The notes under the pieces are model-generated. The model did no database searches, was not told where the DNA came from, and saw only the letters and a program-made list of their open reading frames with translations. A stretch of DNA of 64,000 nt from contig CALRXS010000018.1 of NCBI GenBank assembly GCA_943372195.1, positions 1 through 64,000 on the forward strand. The letters are read 5' to 3'. Position numbers and translations under genes: made by a program. The stretch comes from JAEYZM01 sp943372195. GTDB taxonomy: Bacteria > Bacteroidota > Bacteroidia > Sphingobacteriales > Sphingobacteriaceae. Each line of letters begins with the position of its first letter. Positions within the stretch are counted from its first letter, which is position 1. Shown here piece by piece: positions 1-8,531 of the stretch.

Positions 1-789
1 GGTCTATTTGTAGGTGGTATGATTCCGTTTATCTTCTCTGCATTGTGTATACAAGCGGTGGGTAAAGCGGCGATGGACATGGTACAAGAAGTACGTCGTC
101 AGTTCCGTGAAATACCAGGTATCATGGAATACAAAGCAAAACCAGAATATGAAAAATGTGTGGCAATCTCTACCAAAGCATCTATCCGTGAGATGATGTT
201 ACCAGGTGCGATTGCATTAATCACTCCAATCATCATCGGATTCGTTTTCGGTCCGGAAGTATTAGGTGGTTTATTAGCAGGTGTTACGGTATCAGGTGTG
301 TTGATGGGTATTTTCCAATCGAACGCAGGTGGTGCTTGGGATAACGCGAAGAAATCATTCGAGAAAGGTGTGATGATCAACGGAGAAATGTTCTACAAAA
401 AATCTGAACCACATAAGGCATCTGTTACAGGTGATACTGTAGGTGACCCGTTCAAAGATACATCAGGTCCATCGATGAACATCTTAATCAAATTGATGTC
501 AATCGTTTCATTAGTTATAGCTCCTTACATCTCTGTAGTAGGTAACGAAAAAGCAGATGGTATGGACATGCACGGTAAGCATGAAATGAGAATAGAAATG
601 AAAATCATGAAAACGGTTGATTCATTAGGTAACGAAAAAATCGATACAGTTTGCATCATGAACGGTAAAGAAATGTCAAAAGCTGATTGTGCTGAAATGG
701 AAGATTGCAAGAAAGCATGCGAGTCGGGTGAGATGAGTATGGAGGAGTGTGAGAAGAAGTGTGCGGAGAAGGGTACTTCTTGCCACTAA
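1..789 (+). CDS. hppA: Membrane-bound proton-translocating pyrophosphatase, C-terminal part (5' end outside window)
   Basis: Membrane pyrophosphatases couple PPi hydrolysis to H+ (or Na+) export across the inner membrane. The frame is open from base 1, so the visible 262 residues are the C-terminal third or so. The family signatures SNAGGAWDNAKK and GDTVGDPFKDTSGPSMNILIK are intact; they supply conserved Asp/Lys residues of the PPi/Mg site. Hydrophobic segments around GAIALITPIIIGFVFG and GLLAGVTVSGVLMG fit the last membrane helices. The K+-dependence signature lies upstream and cannot be read. Odd: after the usual final helix (ending near APYIS) there is an extra soluble tail of about 75 residues, rich in Met, Cys, Glu and Lys, with HGKHEM near its start and about eight Cys ending in TSCH. 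The family normally stops at or soon after that helix. A perfect terminator hairpin follows. Confidence 0.96.
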   Translation, partial: GLFVGGMIPFIFSALCIQAVGKAAMDMVQEVRRQFREIPGIMEYKAKPEYEKCVAISTKASIREMMLPGAIALITPIIIGFVFGPEVLGGLLAGVTVSGVLMGIFQSNAGGAWDNAKKSFEKGVMINGEMFYKKSEPHKASVTGDTVGDPFKDTSGPSMNILIKLMSIVSLVIAPYISVVGNEKADGMDMHGKHEMRIEMKIMKTVDSLGNEKIDTVCIMNGKEMSKADCAEMEDCKKACESGEMSMEECEKKCAEKGTSCH

Positions 790-792
790 GAC

Positions 793-956
793 GTATTCAG
801 TATTCAGTATTCAGTATTCCGATTCTGGAATTAGGTACTAAATACTAAAAAATATAATTTTTTTAAAGAAGGTCGAGTGTAATACTCGACCTTCTTTATT
901 CAGCACCTCCATCACGAATTCGTGAATCGGAATACGGAATACGGAATACGGAATAC
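793..956. repeat. Inverted pair of heptad arrays (GTATTCA x4 / GGAATAC x4) around a terminator
   Basis: Positions 793-820 hold four 7-bp units (GTATTCA three times, then GTATTCC) and 929-956 hold four GGAATAC units. They are reverse complements apart from one base per unit, so the arrays could pair over about 28 bp with the hppA terminator in the loop. The first array starts 3 bp after the hppA stop. The same heptad family recurs at 2480, 7999, 15595, 44002 and 62215. Confidence 0.85.
865..897. terminator. hppA: Intrinsic terminator after hppA
   Basis: A perfect 14-bp stem (865-878 with 884-897) closes a 5-nt loop. The outer stem pairs are A-T, giving a short T-run on the right; on the other strand the T-run is longer. 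It lies 76 bp after the hppA stop and isolates hppA from the permease gene. Confidence 0.85.
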
Positions 957-995
957 GATTAAAAAATTGCACTTTCATATTTAAACGAAAATCAT

Positions 996-1003
996 TACGT
1001 TTG
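996..1003 (+). promoter_or_regulatory. Bacteroidota -7 element for the permease gene
   Basis: TACGTTTG matches the TAnnTTTG consensus of the Bacteroidota primary sigma factor and lies 25 bp before the permease ATG. The -33 region is poor: a CTTT at about 20 bp spacing. Confidence 0.5.
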
Positions 1004-1028
1004 AAAAAAACCCCTTTAATTAAAATAT

Positions 1029-2474
1029 ATGAGCTTTAAAAAACCTCTTGATGTATTATTGAATGAGGCGGCTAAGACGGGCGAAGGTTCTTTGAAAAGA
1101 ACTCTTGGTGCTATGAACTTAGTGGCGCTTGGTATTGGTGCGATTATAGGCGCCGGATTATTTGTGCGTACTGCGGCGGCTTCGGCTGAGGCAGCAGGAC
1201 CTGCAGTAACTCTTTCATTTATTGTTGCAGCTATTGGTTGTGCGCTTGCGGGCTTATGCTACGCTGAGTTCGCAGCTATGATACCGGTTGCAGGTAGTGC
1301 TTACACTTACGCTTATGCGACTATGGGTGAAGTAACTGCTTGGATCATCGGTTGGGCTTTAATCTTAGAATATGCTTTAGGTGCAGCAACTGTTTCTATC
1401 GCTTGGTCTGAATACTTAAACAACTTGCTCGGAGGTGCAATTCCCTATGAATGGTGCCACTCCCCTTTTGAAGTTTCAGCAGAAGGCATTAGAGGCTTTG
1501 TAAACGCTCCGGCTTTATTGATACTAATTCTTATCACGATGGTGCTTATTAAGGGCACACAAGAATCCGCACGCTTAAACGCGGTCATCGTATTCATCAA
1601 AGTAGCGATCGTTTTATTATTCATCGCTATCGGTTGGAAATATATTAACCCGGCTAACCACACTCCATACCTAATCCCAGAAGGAACTCCAGGTCATGAA
1701 GGTATCTTCAAATGGGGATGGGGCGGTGTACTTGGTGGTGCTGCGATTGTGTTCTTTGCATTCATTGGCTTCGATGCGGTATCTACTGCTGCTCAAGAAG
1801 CTAAAAATCCGAAGAGAGACATGCCTATCGGTATACTTGGTTCATTAGTGGTTTGTACCATCCTGTATATCTTATTCTCACACGTTTTAACAGGCGTTGC
1901 GAATTGGGAAGAATTTAAAACTTCTGGTAAAGAAGCATCAGTTGCTTATGCAATTCAGAAATACATGATCGGATACGATTGGTTAGCAACTGCGATTACG
2001 GTTGCGATCTTAGCGGGTTTCTCATCAGTGATTTTAGTAATGTTAATGGGACAATCACGTGTATTTTACTCGATGTCTAAAGATGGATTATTACCGAAAG
2101 TTTTCTCTGACTTACATCCGAAGTTCTCAACACCGTATAAATCGAACTACATCCTTTTATTATTTGTAGGTTTATTCGGAGGTTTCGTACCGGGCACAGT
2201 AGCGGGCGATTTAACATCAATCGGTACCTTGTTCGCATTCGTATTAGTTTGCTACGGAGTGATGATCATGAGAAAAACAGACCCGAACATCAGCCGTCCG
2301 TTTAAAACACCATTAGTACCGTTCGTACCCATTTTAGGTATCATCGTTTGTTCGTCAATGATTATTTCATTGCCATTCCCAACCCTTACATCAGCGTTTA
2401 TATGGATGGTGCTGGGATTGGTGATTTACTATGCGTATAGTAAGAATCATTCGAAGATTCGTAACGGAAAATAG
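1029..2474 (+). CDS. APC-superfamily amino acid permease (cationic amino acid transporter type)
   Basis: Secondary transporter predicted to import amino acids across the inner membrane. At 481 residues with about 12 strongly hydrophobic segments it has the normal family length. The first helix contains GIGAIIGAGLFVRTA, the substrate-binding unwound helix of the APC fold, and the second conserved block AAIGCALAGLCYAEFAAMIPVAGSAY follows. FFAFIGFDAVSTAAQEAKNP near residue 245 is typical of the CAT/YfnA group. The substrate cannot be told from sequence. It is a single-gene unit with its own -7 element; a heptad array starts 6 bp after the stop. The ATG at 1029 is the only start in a sensible place before the first helix. 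Confidence 0.9.
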   Translation: MSFKKPLDVLLNEAAKTGEGSLKRTLGAMNLVALGIGAIIGAGLFVRTAAASAEAAGPAVTLSFIVAAIGCALAGLCYAEFAAMIPVAGSAYTYAYATMGEVTAWIIGWALILEYALGAATVSIAWSEYLNNLLGGAIPYEWCHSPFEVSAEGIRGFVNAPALLILILITMVLIKGTQESARLNAVIVFIKVAIVLLFIAIGWKYINPANHTPYLIPEGTPGHEGIFKWGWGGVLGGAAIVFFAFIGFDAVSTAAQEAKNPKRDMPIGILGSLVVCTILYILFSHVLTGVANWEEFKTSGKEASVAYAIQKYMIGYDWLATAITVAILAGFSSVILVMLMGQSRVFYSMSKDGLLPKVFSDLHPKFSTPYKSNYILLLFVGLFGGFVPGTVAGDLTSIGTLFAFVLVCYGVMIMRKTDPNISRPFKTPLVPFVPILGIIVCSSMIISLPFPTLTSAFIWMVLGLVIYYAYSKNHSKIRNGK

Positions 2475-2479
2475 AATTC

Positions 2480-2628
2480 GTATTCCATATTACGTATTCA
2501 GTATTCAGTATTCCGTATTCCGATGTGCTAAATTTAGAGCTCATCACGACGAATAAAAAAACAAATGTTCATCGTGACGAAACTCCAAATCTTAAGTATC
2601 GGAATACTGAATACGGAATACTGAATAC
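2480..2628. repeat. Inverted heptad arrays with GATGTGC core, between permease and marC
   Basis: Six contiguous heptads at 2480-2521 (GTATTCC, ATATTAC, GTATTCA x2, GTATTCC x2) are followed in phase by GATGTGC. A spacer with an imperfect inner inverted repeat (near 2550 and 2568) leads to GGAATAC/TGAATAC x4 at 2601-2628. The two arrays are inverted relative to each other. The right array encodes RNTEYGILNT if read through, which makes the frame appear open upstream of marC. Confidence 0.85.
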
Positions 2629-2665
2629 ATTTTATAAACAGCAACCAACTCAAATAACCGATACT

Positions 2666-3238
2666 ATGGCCGACTTCTTCAACCTCAAAGAGATATTCTC
2701 TGTCAGCATGGTGCTTTTCGCCATCATCGACATTCTCGGTTCTATACCGGTGGTGATTCAGTTGCGTAATAAAGCGGGGCATATTCAGTCGGGTAAAGCG
2801 ACGATTGTTGCGATGATTTTGATGATTGTGTTTTTGTTTTTTGGTGAGCTCTTATTAAGCATCATCGGACTCGATATTTCATCGTTTGCGATTGCGGGTT
2901 CATTAGTAATTTTCTTCATTGCATTAGAGATGGTGCTCGGTGTAAACTTCTTCAAAGAAGAAGCACCTGAGTCAAGCTCTATCGTTCCCCTCGCCTTCCC
3001 TATCATTGCAGGCGCAGGTACTATGACTACTCTTCTATCTTTAAAATCAGAATACGATACTCAGAATATTATTATTGGTATTTTGATCAATATGCTTTTT
3101 GTGTATGCAGTTTTGAAAAATACGATACGCATCGAAAAGATTCTCGGAAAAACAGGATTGCAAATATTGAGGAAAGCGTTTGGGATTATTCTTCTTGCGA
3201 TAGCGATAAAGCTATTCCGTCACAACACAGGACTTTAA
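2666..3238 (+). CDS. MarC family integral membrane protein
   Basis: MarC/YchE-type protein of unknown transport or regulatory role in the inner membrane; the early link to multiple antibiotic resistance has not held for the family. The 190 residues form about six hydrophobic segments. FAIIDILGSIPVVIQLRNKA near residue 20 and VPLAFPIIAGAGTMTTLLSL near residue 105 are the two conserved family blocks. The frame is open from 2525, but that extension lies in the heptad array; the ATG at 2666 gives the normal length and N-terminus (MADFFNLKEIFSVSM). Confidence 0.9.
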   Translation: MADFFNLKEIFSVSMVLFAIIDILGSIPVVIQLRNKAGHIQSGKATIVAMILMIVFLFFGELLLSIIGLDISSFAIAGSLVIFFIALEMVLGVNFFKEEAPESSSIVPLAFPIIAGAGTMTTLLSLKSEYDTQNIIIGILINMLFVYAVLKNTIRIEKILGKTGLQILRKAFGIILLAIAIKLFRHNTGL

Positions 3239-3241
3239 TTT

Positions 3242-3325
3242 AGTATGCTAGTATGCTAGTATGCTAATATGCTAGTGCCAGTTATTAGTAACTAGTGAAT
3301 TGTAACTAGTAACTAGTGACTAGTG
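3242..3325. repeat. Octad-to-heptad composite array (AGTATGCT then ACTAGTG type)
   Basis: Four 8-bp units (AGTATGCT x3, AATATGCT) at 3242-3273, a linker AGTGCCAGTT, then six 7-bp units at 3284-3325 (ATTAGTA, ACTAGTG, AATTGTA, ACTAGTA, ACTAGTG x2). Related inverted copies lie at 9036-9091 and 27354-27411. It starts 4 bp after the marC stop. Confidence 0.8.
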
Positions 3326-3329
3326 AATG

Positions 3330-3783
3330 GTTCGATAAATCGAACTGCTACAATATCTCGCGTCATTGACTTTTATCGGGCGATAAATCACCCGATGCCT
3401 TCCAAATAATTTAATTGGCTGAAAAGTTTGAGGCGATTCATCGCCGAATATTGATCATCACGTATGCGGGCTTGTAGCCACGCTGATTTATCAGCGTATT
3501 ACTTCATATAATCTCAATCAACATAATGAAGTCTACGTGCTGATTTTGAAATTTGCATAATGTTAATTTCTTGCACCCGTAAGGGGCGATTCCATCGCCC
3601 CGCCTTACGACAGGAACCTGATAATTTATCAGGGTCCGTATCAATTCCATCTCATACCTTACGACAGTATCCTAATAATTTATCAGGGTCCAATCATCTA
3701 CCCTGCTTATATTCGTTTAAGATACCTCGCAGGGGCGCATAATCATGCGCCCCTACCCTTATACGGGCAGATGTAATCTGCCC
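3330..3783. repeat. Cluster of nine GAT...ATC palindromes in a gene-free stretch
   Basis: The 698-bp gap between marC and the next gene holds short palindromes with a GAT/ATC-type centre and different, self-complementary arms: 3330-3345, 3376-3395 (one mismatch), 3432-3445, 3481-3496, 3583-3601, 3617-3633, 3671-3687 (one mismatch), 3731-3754 and 3765-3783. Two near-identical tandem copies surround 3617 and 3671, each preceded by CTTACGACAG. The segment 3376-3496 is repeated at 8085-8202. The open frame at 3560-3742 is made of these repeats and is not taken as a gene. Confidence 0.8.
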
Positions 3784-3830
3784 TTACAGGTTCAAGAAAT
3801 AAACATCGTGCTAATATCTATGCCGCCTAT

Positions 3831-3853
3831 CTAGCTACTAGCTACTAGCTACT
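3831..3853 (-). repeat. 23-bp element: three AGTAGCT units plus AG (reverse orientation)
   Basis: Reads CTAGCTA x3 plus CT on the plus strand. The identical 23-bp sequence, always three units plus two bases, also occurs at 15488, 15619, 27272 and 63046. Confidence 0.85.
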
Positions 3854-3936
3854 TCAGTACTGCGATTGTAACACACATTTTATACAAATCTCCCCCTCCC
3901 ATGCATTATCTTGCATTAAACTCTAACAAAGAACAA

Positions 3937-4689
3937 ATGAAAACAAAATCACTTTTACTTGCACTTACATTAACGGTAATGTCGGCAAGCCTTATGGCTC
4001 AATCGGTTGATGATATCATCAACAAACTTTATGAAAACACTGGTGGTAAAGCGAAGTGGGAAGCTTTGAAAGGTGTGCAGTATTCTGCGAAAGTTAATCA
4101 AGGTGGTATGGAAATTCCTTTAGAAATTATTCAACTAAAAGATGGTAGACAGTGTACGAAAATTAATTTCCAAGGTAAAACTATTAAGCAAGGTGTTTAC
4201 GATGGTACTACTCTTTGGTCGCATAATTTCATGAACATGAAAGCTGAGAAAAGCGATGCAGAAGCTACTGAGAATTACAAGAAAAATATTGGCGATTTCC
4301 CTGATCCCTTTTTAGATTATAAAAGCCGTGGTTGGAAAGCTGAATTAGTAGGTAAAGAAAGTGTTGATGGTGCAGAAGCTTATAAAATTAAATTAACGAA
4401 AAAGCCTATAATGGTTGATGGCGTTGAGACTGAGAATGTATCGTATTATTTTATTGATATTGAAAGTGGTGTTACGGTGATGCAAGAATCTGAAATAAAG
4501 GAAGGTCCGGGTAAAGGTCAAATCTCTCAAATTAAATTGAGCGATTACCAAGAGGTAGATGGATTGATGTTCCCATTCTCAATTTCACAAGGTGTGAAAG
4601 GTCAAGGTTCACAACCGGTAGTAATTAGTTCAGTTAAATTGAACCCTACCATTGATGATTCAGAATTCAAATATCCAGAAGGTCAATAA
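3937..4689 (+). CDS. Secreted LolA-like (outer membrane lipoprotein-sorting protein type) protein
   Basis: The ATG at 3937 gives a clean signal peptide (MKTKSLLLALTLTVMSASLMAQ, cleavage after AQ); the frame is open to 3901 but that adds 12 residues ahead of the signal. The mature 228 or so residues begin with a helix (VDDIINKLYENTGGKAKWEAL) followed by beta-rich segments such as GVYDGTTLWSHNF and SYYFIDIESGVTVMQESEI, the pattern of Bacteroidota proteins annotated as lipoprotein-sorting (LolA/LolB fold). Real LolA is a periplasmic lipoprotein carrier; whether this one carries lipoproteins or another hydrophobic ligand is unknown. It ends 9 bp before the beta-propeller gene, so the two are probably co-transcribed. 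Confidence 0.75.
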   Translation: MKTKSLLLALTLTVMSASLMAQSVDDIINKLYENTGGKAKWEALKGVQYSAKVNQGGMEIPLEIIQLKDGRQCTKINFQGKTIKQGVYDGTTLWSHNFMNMKAEKSDAEATENYKKNIGDFPDPFLDYKSRGWKAELVGKESVDGAEAYKIKLTKKPIMVDGVETENVSYYFIDIESGVTVMQESEIKEGPGKGQISQIKLSDYQEVDGLMFPFSISQGVKGQGSQPVVISSVKLNPTIDDSEFKYPEGQ

Positions 4690-4698
4690 AAAATATTT

Positions 4699-7600
4699 AT
4701 GAAGAATTTTCTAAAATACATTCTAGTTCTAGGTGTATGCTCAAACTCTTTTGCGCAAACGCCTGCACAACTAGAAGCCACCAAAAAAGGCAAAGATCTT
4801 TTTGGTGATTTAAAAGCTAGACATATAGGTCCGGCGCTGATGAGCGGACGTGTTACCGATCTCGAAACGCACCCGAAAAATGATCGTATCATTTACATCG
4901 GTACTGCCGGTGGTGGTGTTTGGAAATCACAAAATGGTGGCGCTACTTTCAAATCTATTTTCGACGATTATTGCCAATCAATTGGCGCGGTAGAAGTTGA
5001 TCCGAATGACCCTGATAATACGGTGTGGGTGGGTACTGGTGAAGTCTGGACACGTAATAGTGTTTCAGTCGGCGACGGATTGTATCGCACAAAAGATGGT
5101 GGTTCTTCTTGGGAGAAAATCGGCTTCGATAAATCTGAAAGAATTGCTGGCATACAAGTAAATCCGAAGAACTCTAACGAAGTGTACGTTGCAGTACTCG
5201 GTCCGCTTTGGAGCAACAGCGATGAACGTGGTTTATATAAAACTTCGGATGCTGGTAAAACATGGACGAAGGTGCTTTATGTAGATCAAACTACTGGTTG
5301 CAGTGATTTACAATTAGACCCCGAGAACCCTTCGGTGATTTACGCATCGTTCTGGGAATTCAGAAGATCACCATGGTCATTTAGTTCTGGTGGTGATAAA
5401 AGTGCATTGTACAAATCTACTGATGCAGGTAAAACATGGAATAAAATTCACAACGGTTTCCCGAAAGGAAAGTTAGGAAGATTAGCGATTGCAGTTGCAC
5501 CTTCTAATAATAAAATTTTATATACCGTTGTTGAATCGGAACAAGATAAAGACAAAGGTTTATACAGAAGTGATGATGCAGGTGCTTCATGGAAACAGTT
5601 GAATAATGACTTCGGATTAGTGGTTCGCCCTTTCTATTTTTCTAGAATTGTGGTAGACCCTAAGAACGCTGACATAGTAGTAAAAGCTGGACTTTCAGGC
5701 TCTATCTCACGTGATGGTGGTAAGACATTTAAGAACTTAGGTTTCATGCACTCTGATATTCACGACATCGCTTTCGACATTAAAAATTCTGATAGAATGT
5801 ATTGCGCTACCGATGGTGGTGTGTATCGTTCTTGGGATGGTGGTACGACCATGGAGATGGTTGAAAATTTACCACTCTCACAATTTTATCATGTGAGTGT
5901 TGACGATAGAGATGATTATTATGTATACGGAGGATTGCAAGATAACGGTTGTTGGTACGGTCCGTCGCGTTCACCAGGTGGTGTTGAAGCACGTGACTGG
6001 AGAGTTGTTGGAGCTGGTGATGGATATAGAGTTTACAAACATCCGAAGAAAAATTTAATATACTCTGAAATGCAAGGTGCAGAAAATGTATGGCGCTACG
6101 ACCCTGAGAAAGATCAGGCGAAAACCATACAACCATTGCAAATGAAGGGCGAAGCGAAATTACGTTTCAACTGGAACGCATCCTTGGTAACGAGTCCGAA
6201 CAGACCCGACAGAGTTTACATCGGTTCACAATTCGTACATCGTTCAGATGATATGGGTGAAACTTGGGTGAAGATTTCTCCTGATTTAACAACGAACGAC
6301 CCCAAGAAACAAAACCAAGAAAATTCAGGTGGATTATCGAAAGATAATTCAGGTGCAGAAAATCACTGTACAATTTTCACGATTGCAGAATCACCGGTTG
6401 ATGAAAATGTAATTTGGGCAGGTGCCGATGATGGTAATTTGCAGATTACGAGAGATGGTGGTAAGAGCTGGACAAACGTGATTAAAAACGTACCGGGTTT
6501 ACCAAAAAATACTTGGGCATATCATGTAGAAGCGAGTGTATTTGGAGCAGGTAAAGCATATGTAGTTTTCAACGGATATACTACAGGAGATATGAATACT
6601 TATGTATATAAAACAGATGACTTCGGTGCGACATGGAAATCGATTGTAACGCTTGAAATATATGGCTTCGCGAGAAACATACAAGAAGATTATGTGAATG
6701 AAAATTTATTGTTTTTAGGTACAGAATTCGGATTGTATATTACATTGAACGGAGGTTCGAATTGGTATAAGTTCACGAATAATTTCCCAGCGGTAAATGT
6801 TCATTACATAGAGTTACACAAAAAGACGAACGACTTAGTAATGGGTACGCATGGTAGAGGAGTAATTATTATCGACGACATCAGTATTTTACGTCAGTTA
6901 AGTGATGAGACGATGGCGAAAGATTTATACTTCTTCAAAACAAAACCAACTTCAATTGTAGAGTCAAATGGCTTCGGAGGTTCAAGTGGAGAAACACAAT
7001 TCGTAGGTGAGAATCCGAGTACTGCCGCACGCATCATTTATCATTTGAACAAGAAACATTTATTAGGAAAAATGACACTTGAAATTCAAGATGCAAATGG
7101 CGTAAAAGTTACGGAATTAGGTCCGGGTAAATCAAAAGGCATCAACATCGTTGAATGGTATTACAACAGTAAACCACCAAAGGTAGCACAAGGCAAAACC
7201 TTTGCATTCGGGGGTTTCACCTCGCCGAGAGTACCAGCCGGAACATACAAAGTAGTGATCACAAAAGGCAAAGAAAAATACACTAACGATTTAGTGATTC
7301 AATACGATCCGAAATCAGAGATACCATTAGCAGATCGTAAATTACAAGAATCAACCACTATGAAATTGTTCAACATGTCGCAAGATTTAGCGTACATGGT
7401 TTACAAGATGGATGAATATCTGAAATTTATGGAGCAACAAAAGTCAGCAAGTGCAGATGCTAAGAAAACGATGACAGCATTTACTGCCGACTTGAATAAA
7501 TTAAAAGGAACATTAGTAGTAATGACTGGCGACAACTATGTAGGTGCCGCAGAAAATCAATTACGCGAAGACCTCTTAGAATTGTATTCAAAAGTTGCAC

Positions 7601-7779
7601 AAAGTTATCACAGACCAAACCAAGCTGAACTTGATAATTTAACAGGTATCGAAAGTCGATTCATGAAAGGCAAAGAAGAGTTTGAAAAAATCGAAAAGAA
7701 ATATTTGGAGAAAGTAGAGAAGCAGGCGGGAGCGAAAGTGGTGGTAAAGAATTTTGAGGAGTATTTGACTAGCAACTAA
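4699..7779 (+). CDS. Large secreted BNR-repeat beta-propeller protein (sortilin/VPS10-like, glycosyl-hydrolase annotated family)
   Basis: 1026-residue exported protein with signal peptide MKNFLKYILVLGVCSNSFAQ. At least ten Asp-box (BNR) motifs of the form S/T-x-D-x-G-x-T-W are visible through residues 75-700 (KSQNGGATF, RTKDGGSSW, KTSDAGKTW, KSTDAGKTW, RSDDAGASW, SRDGGKTF, RSDDMGETW, ITRDGGKSW, KTDDFGATW), implying one or two seven-bladed propellers. A beta-rich region (about 740-870, with LEIQDANGVKV) and a helical C-terminus (about 880-1026) follow. The family is often called glycosyl hydrolase, but no catalytic residues can be assigned; it may only bind. There is no T9SS sorting domain. 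It is downstream partner of the LolA-like gene and is closed by a strong terminator at 7831. Confidence 0.85.
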   Translation: MKNFLKYILVLGVCSNSFAQTPAQLEATKKGKDLFGDLKARHIGPALMSGRVTDLETHPKNDRIIYIGTAGGGVWKSQNGGATFKSIFDDYCQSIGAVEVDPNDPDNTVWVGTGEVWTRNSVSVGDGLYRTKDGGSSWEKIGFDKSERIAGIQVNPKNSNEVYVAVLGPLWSNSDERGLYKTSDAGKTWTKVLYVDQTTGCSDLQLDPENPSVIYASFWEFRRSPWSFSSGGDKSALYKSTDAGKTWNKIHNGFPKGKLGRLAIAVAPSNNKILYTVVESEQDKDKGLYRSDDAGASWKQLNNDFGLVVRPFYFSRIVVDPKNADIVVKAGLSGSISRDGGKTFKNLGFMHSDIHDIAFDIKNSDRMYCATDGGVYRSWDGGTTMEMVENLPLSQFYHVSVDDRDDYYVYGGLQDNGCWYGPSRSPGGVEARDWRVVGAGDGYRVYKHPKKNLIYSEMQGAENVWRYDPEKDQAKTIQPLQMKGEAKLRFNWNASLVTSPNRPDRVYIGSQFVHRSDDMGETWVKISPDLTTNDPKKQNQENSGGLSKDNSGAENHCTIFTIAESPVDENVIWAGADDGNLQITRDGGKSWTNVIKNVPGLPKNTWAYHVEASVFGAGKAYVVFNGYTTGDMNTYVYKTDDFGATWKSIVTLEIYGFARNIQEDYVNENLLFLGTEFGLYITLNGGSNWYKFTNNFPAVNVHYIELHKKTNDLVMGTHGRGVIIIDDISILRQLSDETMAKDLYFFKTKPTSIVESNGFGGSSGETQFVGENPSTAARIIYHLNKKHLLGKMTLEIQDANGVKVTELGPGKSKGINIVEWYYNSKPPKVAQGKTFAFGGFTSPRVPAGTYKVVITKGKEKYTNDLVIQYDPKSEIPLADRKLQESTTMKLFNMSQDLAYMVYKMDEYLKFMEQQKSASADAKKTMTAFTADLNKLKGTLVVMTGDNYVGAAENQLREDLLELYSKVAQSYHRPNQAELDNLTGIESRFMKGKEEFEKIEKKYLEKVEKQAGAKVVVKNFEEYLTSN

Positions 7780-7830
7780 CGCTAATTATTTGTACCCGTA
7801 GGGGGCGATTCCATCGCCCCGCTCAAACGT

Positions 7831-7864
7831 AAAACAGGCCGAAATTATTCGGCCTGTTTTTTTT
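7831..7864 (+). terminator. Intrinsic terminator after the beta-propeller gene
   Basis: A 13-bp stem (7831-7843 with 7848-7860), a 4-nt loop and an eight-T run (7857-7864) form a textbook rho-independent terminator 52 bp after the stop codon. Confidence 0.9.
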
Positions 7865-7991
7865 ACGGGTCGATGAAATCGACCCTTACGTGTGCAGGTA
7901 ATTCCTTAACGTGTCGTTGTTTGTATACGGGACGATGGAATCGACCCCTACGGGTGCAGTTAATTATCTATAATCACAACCCCAAAAAATT

Positions 7992-8019
7992 GCACATCGG
8001 AATACGGAATACGGAATAC
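7992..8019. repeat. Heptad array GCACATC + GGAATAC x3
   Basis: Three GGAATAC units (7999-8019) are preceded in phase by GCACATC, the reverse complement of the GATGTGC core seen at 2522, 44037 and 62243. No inverted partner array is visible nearby. Confidence 0.8.
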
Positions 8020-8222
8020 ATTGTACAGTACACGGCGTCGATAAATCAACGCCCTACAATCCTTCGCCTTCGTTTTTTAAATACGGGTGATAAATCACCC
8101 TCTGCCTTCCAGATAATTTAATTCGCTGTAATGTTTGAGGCGATTCATCGCCGAATATTGATAATTACGAAACGGCAATTGTAGCTCGCTGATTTATCAG
8201 CGATATAAGAAAAGACAAATTG

Positions 8223-8531
8223 CTATCGTTCTATCGTCAGCTTCACCTTCAACCCCAACCCCTCTTCAAAAATTTTATAAAGTGTAGATAATTGTATATC
8301 GCATTTACCATTTTCTAAACGAGAGATATAACTCTTTTTTGTACCAATTTTTAATGCTAAATCTTCTTGAGTCATTTTAGCATAAAGCCTAGATTCTTTA
8401 AGCATTTCACTTACTATAAAAAACTGAGCATTAGCTTCAAAAAGATCACGTTTTTTGGTACCAATCTTACCATATTTAAGATCTAGCAATTCGCTAAAAT
8501 TTTTCGATTTTTTAATTTTATTGTTTATCAT
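8223..8531 (-). CDS. higA: HigA-like XRE-family antitoxin
   Basis: 102-residue helix-turn-helix protein. The HTH_XRE domain covers roughly residues 42-98, with MTQEDLALKIGTKKSYISRLENG as helices 2-3. It is the second gene of a two-gene unit, overlapping the toxin by 14 bp, the reversed order typical of HigBA. By family knowledge it would bind and neutralise the toxin and repress the shared promoter; the palindrome at 8883-8900 is the likely operator. An N-terminal basic extension (about 40 residues) precedes the HTH. The pair sits between palindrome-rich repeat clusters, consistent with acquisition. Confidence 0.85.
   Translation of the reverse strand: MINNKIKKSKNFSELLDLKYGKIGTKKRDLFEANAQFFIVSEMLKESRLYAKMTQEDLALKIGTKKSYISRLENGKCDIQLSTLYKIFEEGLGLKVKLTIER

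Larger units (their letters stand above)
7802..8203. repeat. Second cluster of GAT...ATC palindromes
   Basis: This fills the 443-bp gap between the propeller gene and the antitoxin. Palindromes: 7802-7820, 7867-7885, 7929-7947 (one mismatch), 8034-8053 (one mismatch), 8085-8100, 8139-8152 and 8186-8203. Arms differ but stay complementary around the GAT...ATC centre. The block 8085-8202 repeats 3376-3496 with three palindromes in the same order and similar spacers (gccttcc-a/g-ataatttaatt). The open frame at 7873-8121 is repeat-derived and not called. Confidence 0.8.

Noticed and set aside
2525..2665. N-terminal extension of the MarC protein
   Set aside because: Consists of the inverted heptad arrays; the family N-terminus begins at 2666.
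3560..3742. 60-codon open frame on the plus strand
   Set aside because: Made almost entirely of the palindromic repeats; no protein-like composition and no promoter.
7873..8121. 82-codon open frame on the plus strand
   Set aside because: Covers a palindrome cluster and the GGAATAC array (the RNTEY peptide is repeat-encoded).
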